Positions 16,431-24,244 are shown, counted from the first letter of the stretch. The stretch: DNA of 41,214 bases from a virus (IMGVR_UViG_3300010042_000006:1-41214); one strand, 5' to 3'. Program-made: numbers and translations. The notes: generated by a model not told the origin, from the sequence alone.

Positions 16431-17262
16431 GTGCGGCTTCCATCAGACGCTGCATCTTGGCCATCGCATCCTTGTCGCCGCCCATGTACCGCTCCATGAA
16501 GCCCTTGTCGAGCTTCAGGTCGCTGATCTGCGCCTGGGCCTGGGCCGGCGTGGTGCCGAAGCCGCCAGCGTTGCCGCTGCGCCCGTCGGCCGCGAACGAC
16601 GGTTCGCCCATCTTGGAGCCGAGCGTGGCGAACAGCTTCAGCATCTCGCCGGTGCCCAGCTTGCCCTCCAGCGCCGACAGCTTCGCTTCGTCGTAGCCCA
16701 GCGCGCCGGCAGCGCGCCGGCCCGCGGTGATGTTGGCGTCGTAGGCTTGACCCCACTCGCGCTTCAGCTCACGAATGCCCGTCTCGGTGGCCTCAGCCTG
16801 GGCGGCCTCCATGGCCTGGCCACGCTCGCCGGCCATGGCGTTCCACTGCTCGAACAGACCCTTCGCCTGGCGGGCCGTCAAGCCCTGCTCATGCGCGGTC
16901 TTGGTGAACCACTCGGCCAGGCCCTTGTCGGCGCCCTCGGGCACCTGCAGGCCGTACTCGGCGGGCGCCTTGGGGCGGCCGAGCCGGTCGTAGAACTCGC
17001 CCAGCTTTTCGGGCGGGGCATCGTCGCCTGGCACCTCGATCAGCGACTTGGAGCCACCGGCGAACTTCTCCAGGTTGCGGTAGCTCTCGATCGCCTTGAT
17101 CGGGCTGTCCCAGCCCTTGTTTTGGATGTAGGCGGCGGTGGCCTCGTCGGCCTGGCCGTACCAGGGCGCGGCACTGCCGGCGACCGGCGTGCCTTGCGCA
17201 GCGCCGGCTCCGGCGCCACCGTTATCGCCCGCGAGGGCGGCAGTAGCAGTTTGTTCAGGCAT
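16420..17262 (-). CDS. Capsid assembly scaffolding protein
   Basis: The 280-residue protein shows the usual scaffold pattern. It has a disordered alanine- and glycine-rich N-terminus, then WYGQADEATAAYIQNKGWDSPIKAIESYRNLEK, a proline-rich linker (GRPKAPAEYGLQVPEG), and a long charged helical part. It ends in a basic helix (LDKGFMERYMGGDKDAMAKMQRLM) of the kind that binds the capsid protein inner face. AAGGAG precedes the ATG. Order scaffold then capsid is standard. It would be removed from the procapsid during maturation. Confidence 0.85.
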   Translation of the reverse strand: MPEQTATAALAGDNGGAGAGAAQGTPVAGSAAPWYGQADEATAAYIQNKGWDSPIKAIESYRNLEKFAGGSKSLIEVPGDDAPPEKLGEFYDRLGRPKAPAEYGLQVPEGADKGLAEWFTKTAHEQGLTARQAKGLFEQWNAMAGERGQAMEAAQAEATETGIRELKREWGQAYDANITAGRRAAGALGYDEAKLSALEGKLGTGEMLKLFATLGSKMGEPSFAADGRSGNAGGFGTTPAQAQAQISDLKLDKGFMERYMGGDKDAMAKMQRLMEAAHGA

Positions 17263-17276
17263 TCATCTCTCCTTGG

Positions 17277-17672
17277 TCAACCTTCGCAGCGGATTTCCGC
17301 GGCGTCCTTCAGAGCAGCGTCATGCAGACGCTGCTTCAGTTCGTAACCCATCAACGGCCACATCTTGTTCACGGCGTTCGCGCGAGCGATCTTCTGACCC
17401 AGCGCGGCGTCAAAGTTTTCGGGGCTGGCGCACGCGCTTTCGCCGGTGACGGTGAAGCCGTTGCGCAGGACCAGGACGCAGAAGGTCAGCAGGCCAAGGG
17501 CTTCAGGGTTCTTCCCGCTGACACTCGACTCGCCCTTGCTCGCACGACCGACACCATCGGCGGCTGTGAAGTAATGTTCGCTGGCGATGTTGTCTTCGAT
17601 GTTCGCAGGGGTGACGCGCGGTGCGGTCAATCCCTTGGCGATGATCTCTTGCTCGATTGCGGCGTCACTCAT
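17277..17672 (-). CDS. Gp49/Gp66-type phage protein
   Basis: The 131-residue protein contains YFTAADGVG, LGLLTFCVLVLRNGFTVTGE and SACASPENFDAALGQKIA followed by a WPLMGY motif. These are the conserved features of the N4 gp49 / Sf6 gp66 family. Members occur in many phage genomes and their function is unknown. In this genome it lies between the Bbp19-like and scaffold genes, with an ATGA overlap upstream, so it is expressed with the head genes. GAGGA stands seven to eight bases before the start. Confidence 0.8.
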   Translation of the reverse strand: MSDAAIEQEIIAKGLTAPRVTPANIEDNIASEHYFTAADGVGRASKGESSVSGKNPEALGLLTFCVLVLRNGFTVTGESACASPENFDAALGQKIARANAVNKMWPLMGYELKQRLHDAALKDAAEIRCEG

Positions 17673-17914
17673 GTTTCGTATTCCTCGATAAGCTGAACGA
17701 CATCCTCGTCGGTCAGCTGCAGCATCGATGCGATGCGCAGCCAGACCTCGCGGCGGCCTTCCAGCAGGTAGGTGGTGTGGATGTTGTTCACGTCTGCCGT
17801 GGGCACGCTGGCCCGGCAGAAGCGCTTCAGGTCGGCCAGCACCTTCCGACCCTCAGGGGTGTTGAACGTCTTGGCGTAGGCGGCGCGGCGCGGCCGCAGC
17901 AGCGGGTTGAGCAT
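17669..17914 (-). CDS. Bbp19-like structural-region protein
   Basis: The 81-residue protein resembles the Bbp19 domain named after Bordetella phage BPP-1: a short lead, then YAKTFNTPEGRKVLADLKRFC, a threonine- and tyrosine-containing turn, and EGRREVWLRIASMLQLTDED. It is always small and found beside the portal gene; the role is not known. The ATG overlaps the portal stop by one base (TGATG), and the end overlaps the gp49-like gene by four. Confidence 0.7.
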   Translation of the reverse strand: MLNPLLRPRRAAYAKTFNTPEGRKVLADLKRFCRASVPTADVNNIHTTYLLEGRREVWLRIASMLQLTDEDVVQLIEEYET

Positions 17915-19566
17915 CAGGCGCCTTGCAGCAGCGCATTGGCCTGCGCGGCATCCTTGAGCGCGCCGGCCAGCGGCTGCGCAGCGCCGACGACTGCCGCGGC
18001 CTGCTGCTGCTGCGCGCGCTGCGCGCGGATCTCGGCCACCTCGTCGGGCGTGTTGAGCGCCGTGGTGGGCACGCCCGACACCTCAGCCGTCAGGCGAGAC
18101 AGCCGCTCGGTGTTGAACACGTCAAGCACCGTCGGGTCCAGCTGGGCAAACGGAGCCAGGATCTCCATGGAGCGCTGCACGCCGACCAGCTCCTCGGCGC
18201 GCTGCATGCGCGACATGGGCGAGTCGTAGACGATCTCGAACTCGCCGCCGGCCTCGACCAGCGCCTCGGGCATGGGCGGCAGGTAGCGATGGAACGACAG
18301 CAGGTCCAGCTCGCGCTCGATCAGCGGACCCAGCGCCTCGGACTGCTGGCGGCCGATCATGGGCGCGAGCAGCATGCCCTTCTCCTGGGCGCGGATCAGC
18401 GCCTCGGTGGCGGTCATGCGCGGCGTGTCCACGAGGATCTGGAACAGCGTCACGAAGAACGCTTCGTCGATGGCCTCGCGGCGCTGCTGCATCTTCGCTT
18501 CGTTGATGTCCACGCGCGCGCCGGTGTTGAACGGCTGGATCAGCTGGTTGCCGTTCTTGTCCACGCCGCCGAAGTTCAGACCACCAGGCTTCATGTTCAC
18601 CGTGGTGGCGCCGCCCCCGAGCACACCGTCGTCATGCAGCAGGATCGGCGGGTCGACCAGCTTGTGCACGGCGCGGATGTCGGTGCGCGACATCTCGTTC
18701 AGCATCTTGATGTCGGCCAGCGCGGACATGGCCGGCGAGCGGCCGTACACCTCATCCGGCGCCGTCACGTAGCGGCTGATCGAGTAGGGCCAGCTGGTGT
18801 AGCCACCGTCCTCCATGACCTTGCGCTCGCGCACATGGATGTAGAGGGACTGCCACGGCCGACCACGCTCGTCCATGCGGCCCGGCCAGTAGTCAGTGCG
18901 CGGGCGCACGATGTGCACGAACTCGTGCTGCGTGTCCTGCTTCGTCGGGCTGTCCAGATCCTTCAGCACGCACTCGGGCAGCTTCTCCCGACCCCAGCGC
19001 TGCGCGGCCTGGCGCGCGGTCAGGCGCAGCCGGCGGTACACCGTGTCGATGACGCCCTGGTGGTTCTCCAGCAGGAAGCAGTCGCGCAGATTGTTGCAGC
19101 GGTAGCGCAGGCCGCGCTGCATCGAGCCGCGCCCATCGTCGAAGTCGGTGAACAGGATGCCCGTGCCGAAGGCGCCCGAGGATAGCCAGCGCTCGAAGTT
19201 CTGGCCGGAGAAGTTGGCGGCCGGGGTGTACCGGGCGTCGTAGAGGATCTGGTTGACCTGGTAGAACCAGTCCTGCACCTCGGGCCGGCGGTTCAGCGTC
19301 GCGTCGGTCGTGCGCAGGTTGTGCCACTTCGTCTGCCGCGGCGTGAGCATCGAGTCGTTGATCGCCCCGAAACGCTCCAGCGCGATCATGGGCTTGGAGT
19401 CGAACACCTTCTGGGTGCGCTTCTCGCCCGGTGTGCGGTCACCGACGAACCCGACTTGTCGGGGAAGGATGCGCTCGGCGATCTCCTCCCAATGCTGCTC
19501 CCACACGCCGCGAGAACCCTTCAGGTTCTCGTAGACGCGGATCAAGTCGTCGGTGGTTTCGCTCAT
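17914..19566 (-). CDS. Portal protein (head-tail connector)
   Basis: The 550-residue protein belongs to the T7 gp8-like head-tail connector family: WEEIAERILPRQVGF near residue 25 to 40, then FDSKPMIALERFGAINDSMLTPR, WFYQVNQILYD and a long helical C-terminus ending in Gln/Ala-rich sequence. Length fits the family (about 500 to 560). Twelve copies form the ring through which DNA is packaged and ejected. It is coupled by ATGA to a small upstream gene and by one base to the Bbp19-like gene. Confidence 0.9.
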   Translation of the reverse strand: MSETTDDLIRVYENLKGSRGVWEQHWEEIAERILPRQVGFVGDRTPGEKRTQKVFDSKPMIALERFGAINDSMLTPRQTKWHNLRTTDATLNRRPEVQDWFYQVNQILYDARYTPAANFSGQNFERWLSSGAFGTGILFTDFDDGRGSMQRGLRYRCNNLRDCFLLENHQGVIDTVYRRLRLTARQAAQRWGREKLPECVLKDLDSPTKQDTQHEFVHIVRPRTDYWPGRMDERGRPWQSLYIHVRERKVMEDGGYTSWPYSISRYVTAPDEVYGRSPAMSALADIKMLNEMSRTDIRAVHKLVDPPILLHDDGVLGGGATTVNMKPGGLNFGGVDKNGNQLIQPFNTGARVDINEAKMQQRREAIDEAFFVTLFQILVDTPRMTATEALIRAQEKGMLLAPMIGRQQSEALGPLIERELDLLSFHRYLPPMPEALVEAGGEFEIVYDSPMSRMQRAEELVGVQRSMEILAPFAQLDPTVLDVFNTERLSRLTAEVSGVPTTALNTPDEVAEIRAQRAQQQQAAAVVGAAQPLAGALKDAAQANALLQGA

Positions 19567-19760
19567 TGGCCCAGCAGGGTCTTGGTGCCGACCGTGGGGG
19601 CCGCGCTGCCGCCACCGCCCGACAGCATCGTGGCGGCGCGGCCACTGGCGGCGCGCTGACGGCGACGCTCGGCGTCAGCTGCGGCTTCCACCTGGGGCGT
19701 GGCCTCGCTGGGCGGCTTGGGATCCTTCGGACCCTTGGGGGAACTGAAAAGTGAAGCCAT
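19563..19760 (-). CDS. Small protein upstream of portal
   Basis: The start at 19760 gives 65 residues, MASLFSSPKGPKDPKPPS…, and is preceded by GGAGG at a good distance. A longer in-frame reading into the terminase gene has no such signal. The product is polar, with PKGPKDPKPP near the start, a basic ERRRQR stretch in the middle and a glycine-rich C-terminus. Proteins of this type often precede portal genes in podoviruses and are unstudied. It overlaps the portal start by four bases. Confidence 0.7.
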   Translation of the reverse strand: MASLFSSPKGPKDPKPPSEATPQVEAAADAERRRQRAASGRAATMLSGGGGSAAPTVGTKTLLGQ

Positions 19761-19789
19761 TGGGGCAACCTCCGTGCGGCGGGAATGTA

Positions 19790-21337
19790 TCACACCTCGG
19801 CAAAAATATCGTAATCGGACTGCGCCTCCTGGCTGCGCCCACCGCGCGCCCGCGCTGCCGCAGCGTCGCGCCTGGCCACCGGCCCGCCGAACGTGAGCGC
19901 CAGCGCGTCGCCGTCGTCGGGGCTGGACAGGCCGCGCTTCTGCATGGCCTCCTTCGTCTCCAGCTTCAGCTGGCCCTTGAGCGCCACGCTGTACTCGGGG
20001 CCGGTCAGGTCGTCCGACAGCCGCACGTCGTCGTCGATGCAGCCGATGGTCAGCCAGTCGCGCATGGTGTCCCACATCTCGACGCGCTTGTTCAGGAACC
20101 GCTCCTTGTCGTCGGCGCTCTCGCCCGACTGCACCTCGCGCACCCGGTAGCCCATCTGGTGCAGCCGATCGACCACACCGCCGCCCACGCCGGCCCCGTC
20201 GACGAACACCGCGTCGGGGTTGTGCCGCTCGATCGCCGCCGCCACCGCGCCGGCCACGGCCATGGTGTCGGCGCCCTTGAGCCGGATGGGTGGGATGCTG
20301 CGCGCGTCGCGCCCCTTGCGGAACCGCAGCACTGACTCGTTCGAGCCGAAGCGCGCCACGTCGACCGCCATGATCAGCGGCGCGCCGGGGTCGTCCGACA
20401 GCGGGCGCGCGGCGGCCTTGGCCACCACGTCGCGCCCGATGAACTGGTTCGACCCGGTGCGTGGGAACTCCCCCTTCACCTCGACGCGCGTGACGTCGTG
20501 GTCCTCGCCGTTGGCGTCCACGATACGCTGGTAGACCGCCCGGTCGTTACCCTCCACGTCGCGCGCGTCGATGTAGCGCGTGGACCAGAAGGCGCGGTTC
20601 TTGTGGAAGCACTCGAAGAACTGGCCGGTGTTGCGCCGCGGGTTGCTGATCACCACCCACAGGCGCAGCGGCGACAGGTCGGTGAAGAACCCTTCGGTCA
20701 CCTTCCAGATGGGGTCGGCGATACCCGACGCCTCGTCGAACTGCACCATCATGCCGAGTTGGCTGTGCGCACCGGCGAAGGCGTCCGGGTTGTCCTCGCT
20801 CCACGTCTGCGCGTCGACGTAGTAATACTGAGTGTCGATCTTCAGCTGCTGCGACACGATGTCCGCGAACCACTTGTTCGGCCGCAGGCTGGTGCTGCTC
20901 TTGTCGAACCAATGGCTGTTGATCGCCATGGTGTGCCACTTGCCAAGCTCGGCCATCGTCCGCGTCTTGAGCTGGTCGGCCGTGTTCGCCGTCACGATCG
21001 TGGTGGCGCCGATCCAGCACGACATCACCCACAGGTCGAGCATGGCAAGGAACGCGCTCTTGCCGATGCCGCGACCCGAGGACAGGGCCAGGTAGAGGGG
21101 CGTGGGCGGCAGGCCGATGCGTGCCTTGTCGCGGTCCAGGGCCAGGTGCTCCGCGATGCGCCGGAACTCGGCGACCTGCCAGCGGCGCGGCCCCTTCATC
21201 TTCTCCAGCGGCGTGCCCTTCACGCCCCACGGGAACGCGTAGAGGACGAACCCCAACGGGTCGTGCTGGTACGACAGCAGGTCCGTGAGCAGCTGCTGCT
21301 CGTTCGGTCCCGCCGCGGCTGGGGCGGTGCGGCTCAT
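19790..21337 (-). CDS. terL: Terminase large subunit
   Basis: The 515-residue protein has an N-terminal packaging ATPase: Walker A SGRGIGKS at 87 to 94 and Walker B MVQFDEAS with Asp201 and Glu202. The C-terminal nuclease shows Asp326 (AVDVARFG), Asp380 (FVDGAGVG) and the acidic SPDDGDALA at 472 to 480, so all expected acidic positions are present. It cuts concatemeric DNA and pumps it into the procapsid through the portal. The start has only a weak ribosome-binding site. A strong hairpin terminator lies between it and the upstream gene, which would lower its expression from the terS promoter. Confidence 0.95.
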   Translation of the reverse strand: MSRTAPAAAGPNEQQLLTDLLSYQHDPLGFVLYAFPWGVKGTPLEKMKGPRRWQVAEFRRIAEHLALDRDKARIGLPPTPLYLALSSGRGIGKSAFLAMLDLWVMSCWIGATTIVTANTADQLKTRTMAELGKWHTMAINSHWFDKSSTSLRPNKWFADIVSQQLKIDTQYYYVDAQTWSEDNPDAFAGAHSQLGMMVQFDEASGIADPIWKVTEGFFTDLSPLRLWVVISNPRRNTGQFFECFHKNRAFWSTRYIDARDVEGNDRAVYQRIVDANGEDHDVTRVEVKGEFPRTGSNQFIGRDVVAKAAARPLSDDPGAPLIMAVDVARFGSNESVLRFRKGRDARSIPPIRLKGADTMAVAGAVAAAIERHNPDAVFVDGAGVGGGVVDRLHQMGYRVREVQSGESADDKERFLNKRVEMWDTMRDWLTIGCIDDDVRLSDDLTGPEYSVALKGQLKLETKEAMQKRGLSSPDDGDALALTFGGPVARRDAAAARARGGRSQEAQSDYDIFAEV

Positions 21338-21361
21338 CGCCCGAGTGTAGCGCCGCCCAAG

Positions 21362-21387
21362 AAAAAGGCCACCGGATCGCGGTGGCC
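21362..21387 (-). terminator. Rho-independent terminator upstream of terL
   Basis: On the minus strand GGCCACCG and CGGTGGCC form a perfect eight-pair stem with a five-base loop, followed directly by TTTTT. It lies between the stop at 21433 and the terL start at 21337, inside an otherwise continuous packaging and head gene series. It should stop most transcripts that come from the terS side, unless it is overcome by antitermination or by a promoter closer to terL. Confidence 0.75.
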
Positions 21388-21432
21388 CAAGGGGTAGGGA
21401 GACTGCCCGATCAAGGGCGGCCCCATCGTACC

Positions 21433-21903
21433 CTACTTCTTCTCCCCCTTGTGGTCCTTGTCGTCCTGCCCGCCGTCGGCCGGCACCACCTCGTTCTGGC
21501 GCGCCTGCTCGGCGGCCGCGGCCACGTCGGCGTTCACGACGTGCGAGCCGGCCGCGCGGCGCATGTCCTGCTCGCGCAGGGCGCGGGTGGCGGGGTTCTC
21601 CTCGAGGGCGCCCTGGCGGGCCAGCGTCGCGGTGGTGTTCGCAGCCTCGACGTTCACCTCGACGGGCTTGCCGTCGGCGTCCAGCACCGCGGTCGTGTCG
21701 CCCTGGTCCTCGCGCTTGGTGGTGTAGGGCGGGCCGCTGGGGTCGCCCTTGCTGTCGTCGGCGTTCTCCTGGCCCTGCTTCACGCGGCGGCCCTCGGCTT
21801 CCTTCTCGGCGCGCTCGCGGTCCTGCTTGGCGTCCTCTGCCGACAGCTTCTTCAGCTGGTCGTAGTTCGCCTGCTGCGCCTGGGTCTTCGTTTCCTTGGT
21901 CAT
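21433..21903 (-). CDS. Hydrophilic uncharacterised protein between terS and terL
   Basis: The 156-residue product starts at 21903, where ATG overlaps the terS stop as ATGA. The composition is very polar (many Lys, Glu, Asp, Gln) with a charged helical N-terminal half and a lysine-rich end (GGQDDKDHKGEKK). There are no cysteines and no hydrophobic core, so it is probably mostly disordered or coiled coil. I do not recognise a family. Coupling to terS and the following terminator suggest that the two are one transcription unit. Confidence 0.65.
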   Translation of the reverse strand: MTKETKTQAQQANYDQLKKLSAEDAKQDRERAEKEAEGRRVKQGQENADDSKGDPSGPPYTTKREDQGDTTAVLDADGKPVEVNVEAANTTATLARQGALEENPATRALREQDMRRAAGSHVVNADVAAAAEQARQNEVVPADGGQDDKDHKGEKK

Positions 21904-22445
21904 TTCAGTTCCTTCGGTTGCACGTCGATGATCTCCGCACGGGCGCTGGCGCGCTCGCGTGCAGCCTCCATGGCCCCCACCATGTCGATGGTGACGGTCT
22001 GGTCGATCTGCTTGACCTCGCCGAAGCGCTTCCTGTCGAGCACGCCCAGGTACCACTTGCGCGTGTTGATGCGCAGCGTGGATCGTTGAACGTCTTCGAG
22101 GGCGTCGCTGGCGTCGGCGATGTCCAGCATCTGGGTCGAGATGAGCTCAGCGGCGATGCGCTGCGCGTCGTAGTACAGCTCCTTGCGCCTGTCGTCCTTG
22201 AGCACCCAGGCGAGGAAACGAGCGTAGTCCAGGTTCCGCGGGTCGTCCCCGAGCAGCGACTTCAGCGGCTGGCCGCACGCCAGCTGCGTGATGATGTGGT
22301 CGAACTTGGCCTCGAACACCGTGACCTCGTTCTCGCGCCGGAGGGCCTTGAGGGCTGACGGTGGCGCGTTGGGGTCGATCATCCACGCCGGCAGGGGCAG
22401 CGGCTGCTGCTCGGGGGCGGGCGTGACGATGTGGAGGTGGTCCAT
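21900..22445 (-). CDS. terS: Terminase small subunit (Sf6-type)
   Basis: The 181-residue protein resembles the small terminase family: an N-terminal helix-turn-helix region at about residues 45 to 105 (FDHIITQLACGQPLKSLLGDDP), ISTQMLDIADASDALEDVQ, then RINTRKWYLGVLDRKRFGEVK, the conserved arginine-tryptophan stretch before the C-terminus. It recognises the packaging site on phage DNA and loads TerL. The ATG has no good ribosome-binding site and lies just after a possible TAAACT box. An unusual structured element lies some 60 bp upstream. Confidence 0.8.
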   Translation of the reverse strand: MDHLHIVTPAPEQQPLPLPAWMIDPNAPPSALKALRRENEVTVFEAKFDHIITQLACGQPLKSLLGDDPRNLDYARFLAWVLKDDRRKELYYDAQRIAAELISTQMLDIADASDALEDVQRSTLRINTRKWYLGVLDRKRFGEVKQIDQTVTIDMVGAMEAARERASARAEIIDVQPKELK

Positions 22446-22504
22446 CCCGAGAGTTTAGCGTGGCTGCGCTGGCTCGGTGGTGTAGGACGAGCGGAGACGA
22501 GGGT

Positions 22505-22574
22505 GTGGGCTATGTCCAGCGGCAGGGCACTCGTTGGAATGCGACGAAGAGGTTTGCCGCCCGCCACAGCCCAC
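22505..22574 (-). ncRNA. Candidate structured RNA or DNA element upstream of terS
   Basis: On the minus strand the ends pair over ten positions (GTGGGCTGTG with CATAGCCCAC, one G-U pair). Inside, GCGG pairs with CCGC, GGCA with TGCC, and TTCGT with ACGAG around a nine-base loop. Together this gives a 70-base near-continuous hairpin with bulges. The G-U pairs favour the minus-strand RNA over the plus-strand RNA. It lies in the 141-bp gap between two minus-strand genes, right upstream of terS, and could be a leader RNA or a terminase recognition site. The region is G+C-rich, so chance pairing is possible. Confidence 0.4.
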
Positions 22575-22586
22575 CGGTCCACTGTA

Positions 22587-22778
22587 TCAGCCTTCTTCGA
22601 TCACGATCCGACGAGTCGAGTGGATGTACTGCTCGGTCAGCGCGGTCGGCGTGTTCAGGTCGACCGGCATTTGCATCTCACTACGCTTCCACTCGCCATC
22701 CGGCCCCTTGTCCTCGGTGAACACGCGCACCTTGTGGCTGCTCGTGTCGGCGTTCTCGATCCGTACTTTCTTGGTCAT
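22587..22778 (-). CDS. Small uncharacterised protein
   Basis: The ATG at 22778 has GAGGA eight bases upstream and gives 63 residues. The product looks like a compact alpha/beta domain (MTKKVRIENADTSSHKVRVF, then a GEWKR turn and an RRIVIEE strand at the end). I recall similar short phage proteins without a known role. It is the first gene of the leftward arm, next to the operator-rich control region, so it is likely to be made early in leftward transcription. Confidence 0.65.
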   Translation of the reverse strand: MTKKVRIENADTSSHKVRVFTEDKGPDGEWKRSEMQMPVDLNTPTALTEQYIHSTRRIVIEEG

Positions 22779-23042
22779 GACGATCCTCGGTTGAAAAGGA
22801 AACAGGGTATCACAGCTTCTCGCTTTCATGTGTTGCCCAATGGGTTCTTAGTTACATGATCCAATGGGTTTTCAGTTTCGTTGGAGCGCTGAGTCGGTTG
22901 AGTACCTCCTTGACCAGCACGGCGCGGCGGCGTGGGGGCTCCCCCCGGCACCTGGCCGCACTCAACCCACTGGCCCTATCTAGCATGTGGCCAGGCCAGT
23001 GGGTCACTGTGCCAATGGGGCAAGGGCTCGCGCCCCGCTGGG
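22779..23042. promoter_or_regulatory. Non-coding control region with ACCCANTGGGT palindromes and inverted repeat
   Basis: No gene is evident here. The region contains five matches to the 11-bp palindrome ACCCANTGGGT: 22835, 22859, 22965, 22994 and 23010 (first base of each). The third and fourth form an 11-bp inverted repeat (ACCCACTGGCC and GGCCAGTGGGT) around 18 bases. G-runs around 22934 to 22948 and 23017 to 23038 can form further hairpins. It must contain the promoter for the gene at 22587 to 22778, but I cannot fix its boxes. Confidence 0.65.
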
Positions 23043-23168
23043 TCAGCCCTTCAGCTTCTCGATCACATCGGCCAAGCTGACCCGCTTACCCGTTGGGATC
23101 ATCGAGAACTTGCGGCCCTCATTGATCGCGTTGCGTGCTTCTTTGTGCCATGTTTGATATGCGGTCAT
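23043..23168 (-). CDS. 41-residue small protein in the control region
   Basis: The ATG at 23168 is preceded by GGAG at ten bases, and the reading is MTAYQTWHKEARNAINEGRK then FSMIPTGKRVSLADVIEKLKG. The charged, helical composition is that of a real small protein and not of random sequence. It is flanked on both sides by palindromic operator-like sites, and one more (23088) lies inside the gene. I do not recognise it. A regulator or an anti-host factor made early is possible, but there is no motif to show it. Confidence 0.6.
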   Translation of the reverse strand: MTAYQTWHKEARNAINEGRKFSMIPTGKRVSLADVIEKLKG

Positions 23169-23282
23169 GTTTAGCTCCAGTGGGTCAGTTGTTGCGGTGA
23201 CCCATTGTACTGCACGTTTGACCCATTGGACTACCGTTTGTCGGAAACTTTGACCCGGTGGGCCATCACGCACGCACTCACG

Positions 23283-23413
23283 CACTTGATCACGCACGCA
23301 CGGTGCATCTTTCCATATGCGATCAAGAGGGGTTGTAGAAATACGATGTTGTGCGTGATTTCCAAAACCAACTATCCCCGATCCTGTACAGCGAGTGCGT
23401 GCGTGATCAAGTG
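23283..23413. repeat. 19-bp perfect inverted repeat with TGATCA core and TGCG repeats
   Basis: CACTTGATCACGCACGCAC at 23283 to 23301 is exactly complementary to 23395 to 23413. On both sides there are further (TGCG)/(CGCA) runs, and shorter partial copies (GATCAA, TGCGTGAT) lie in the A+T-richer 93-bp spacer. The arrangement resembles an origin of replication or a site for a dimeric DNA-binding protein. Confidence 0.75.
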
Positions 23414-23425
23414 AGTGCGTGAGAG

Positions 23426-23454
23426 TTGACAAACCCATTGAACCATTGAACAAT
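23426..23454 (+). promoter_or_regulatory. Rightward promoter with operator in the spacer
   Basis: TTGACA (23426 to 23431) is followed after 17 bp by AACAAT (23449 to 23454, four of six consensus positions). The spacer carries ACCCATTGAAC (23433 to 23443), a copy of the palindrome family. Transcription would start about 20 bases before the ATG at 23482. A protein bound to the palindrome would block the polymerase. Confidence 0.7.
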
Positions 23455-23481
23455 CCAGCCACCGCAACACAGGAGCACCCA

Positions 23482-24240
23482 ATGCAATTCGATGTCTACG
23501 AACCAGGTGACAGCACCTATTCGTTTCAACACAGAGTCGAAGCACTGACCGCGCAAGCGGCCATCGTCGAATCAGCCAGCCGCACCAACAGCAGCACCAT
23601 CAACTGGGTCGCTGTTCCTGCTGGCGATCCCGAGCCCGTCATGCACGCGTCCAGCAGCCCCACCATCGAGCGTCACGATGTCTACCAGGGTGATGCCTAC
23701 CTTGGCACATTTGAAGCCGCCAGCGAAGCGCAGGCCGTCGCCGCATGCGCTACCGCGCGCCAGCTCGACCCTGGTGCGCTGCATGTCTACAAGTCCGCGA
23801 TGTTTGGTTCTGCTGCGCCAGCAGCACCCGCGCGCGCCAGCAGCCCGGAGCGCGAGCGCATGACCCTGGCCCTGATGACCACCGGTCGAGCGTTCCTCAC
23901 TCGTGCCTACATCGACGCACAGCTCGACGATGAGGTGCAGGCGCTGTACAACCACCACTGCGCGCCGCCTGAGCCCGTCACGCGCCCTGTCGACATCGCA
24001 CAGGCCATGAAGACCCGCGCGAGCATGAAGCGCATCCACCAGCCCGCGCTGGAGCCTGCAGGTGCGGTGCACATGCGCCAGCGCCGCTCGACGGCGCGCA
24101 GCTACCGCGCGTTCCTGTGGGACAGCAACCTTGGCCGCAGCGTGCACCTTGGCACGTTCTCTACGCTGGAGGAGAAGCAGCAGGCCGAGGAGGCCGCGCG
24201 CCAGCGCCGCGCCATGGGCCTGCCCGTTCGCATGGACTGA
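23482..24240 (+). CDS. Uncharacterised protein with possible AP2-like C-terminal domain
   Basis: The start MQFDVYEPGD has AGGAG at a proper distance; an earlier ATG at 23419 would lie upstream of the promoter. The 252-residue product contains VYQGDAYLGTFEAASEAQAV near residues 70 to 90. At its C-terminus (about 212 to 250) it has RSYRAFLWDSNLGRSVHLGTF followed by EEKQQAEEAARQRRA. This last part resembles AP2-type DNA-binding domains of phage proteins, with strands ending in LGTF and then a helix. The middle is alanine- and proline-rich. As first gene of the rightward operon it may act early, for instance on DNA. This is inference. Confidence 0.7.
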   Translation: MQFDVYEPGDSTYSFQHRVEALTAQAAIVESASRTNSSTINWVAVPAGDPEPVMHASSSPTIERHDVYQGDAYLGTFEAASEAQAVAACATARQLDPGALHVYKSAMFGSAAPAAPARASSPERERMTLALMTTGRAFLTRAYIDAQLDDEVQALYNHHCAPPEPVTRPVDIAQAMKTRASMKRIHQPALEPAGAVHMRQRRSTARSYRAFLWDSNLGRSVHLGTFSTLEEKQQAEEAARQRRAMGLPVRMD

Positions 24241-24244
24241 CGCC

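Larger units (their letters stand above)
23169..23481. promoter_or_regulatory. Divergent control region with operators and inverted repeats
   Basis: This 313-bp stretch separates leftward from rightward genes and holds no convincing gene. It contains palindrome copies at 23175, 23200, 23221, 23253 and 23433, a long inverted repeat (23283 to 23413), an A+T-richer centre, and a good rightward promoter near its right end. On the minus strand TACAAT (23204 to 23209) could be a -10 box for the 41-residue gene; a matching -35 box is not visible. The copy at 23200 covers that box. Confidence 0.65.

Noticed and set aside
22505-22574. Possible tRNA on the plus strand (seven-pair acceptor-like stem, D-arm-like GTCC…GGGC)
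   Set aside because: There is no U at the position before the anticodon, no TTC loop and no T-arm pairing, so the cloverleaf fails. The minus-strand long hairpin explains the sequence better.
23205-23414. Plus-strand frame of 69 codons across the inverted repeat
   Set aside because: It needs a TTG start without ribosome-binding site, and its sequence is made largely by the TGCG repeats. The region looks regulatory.
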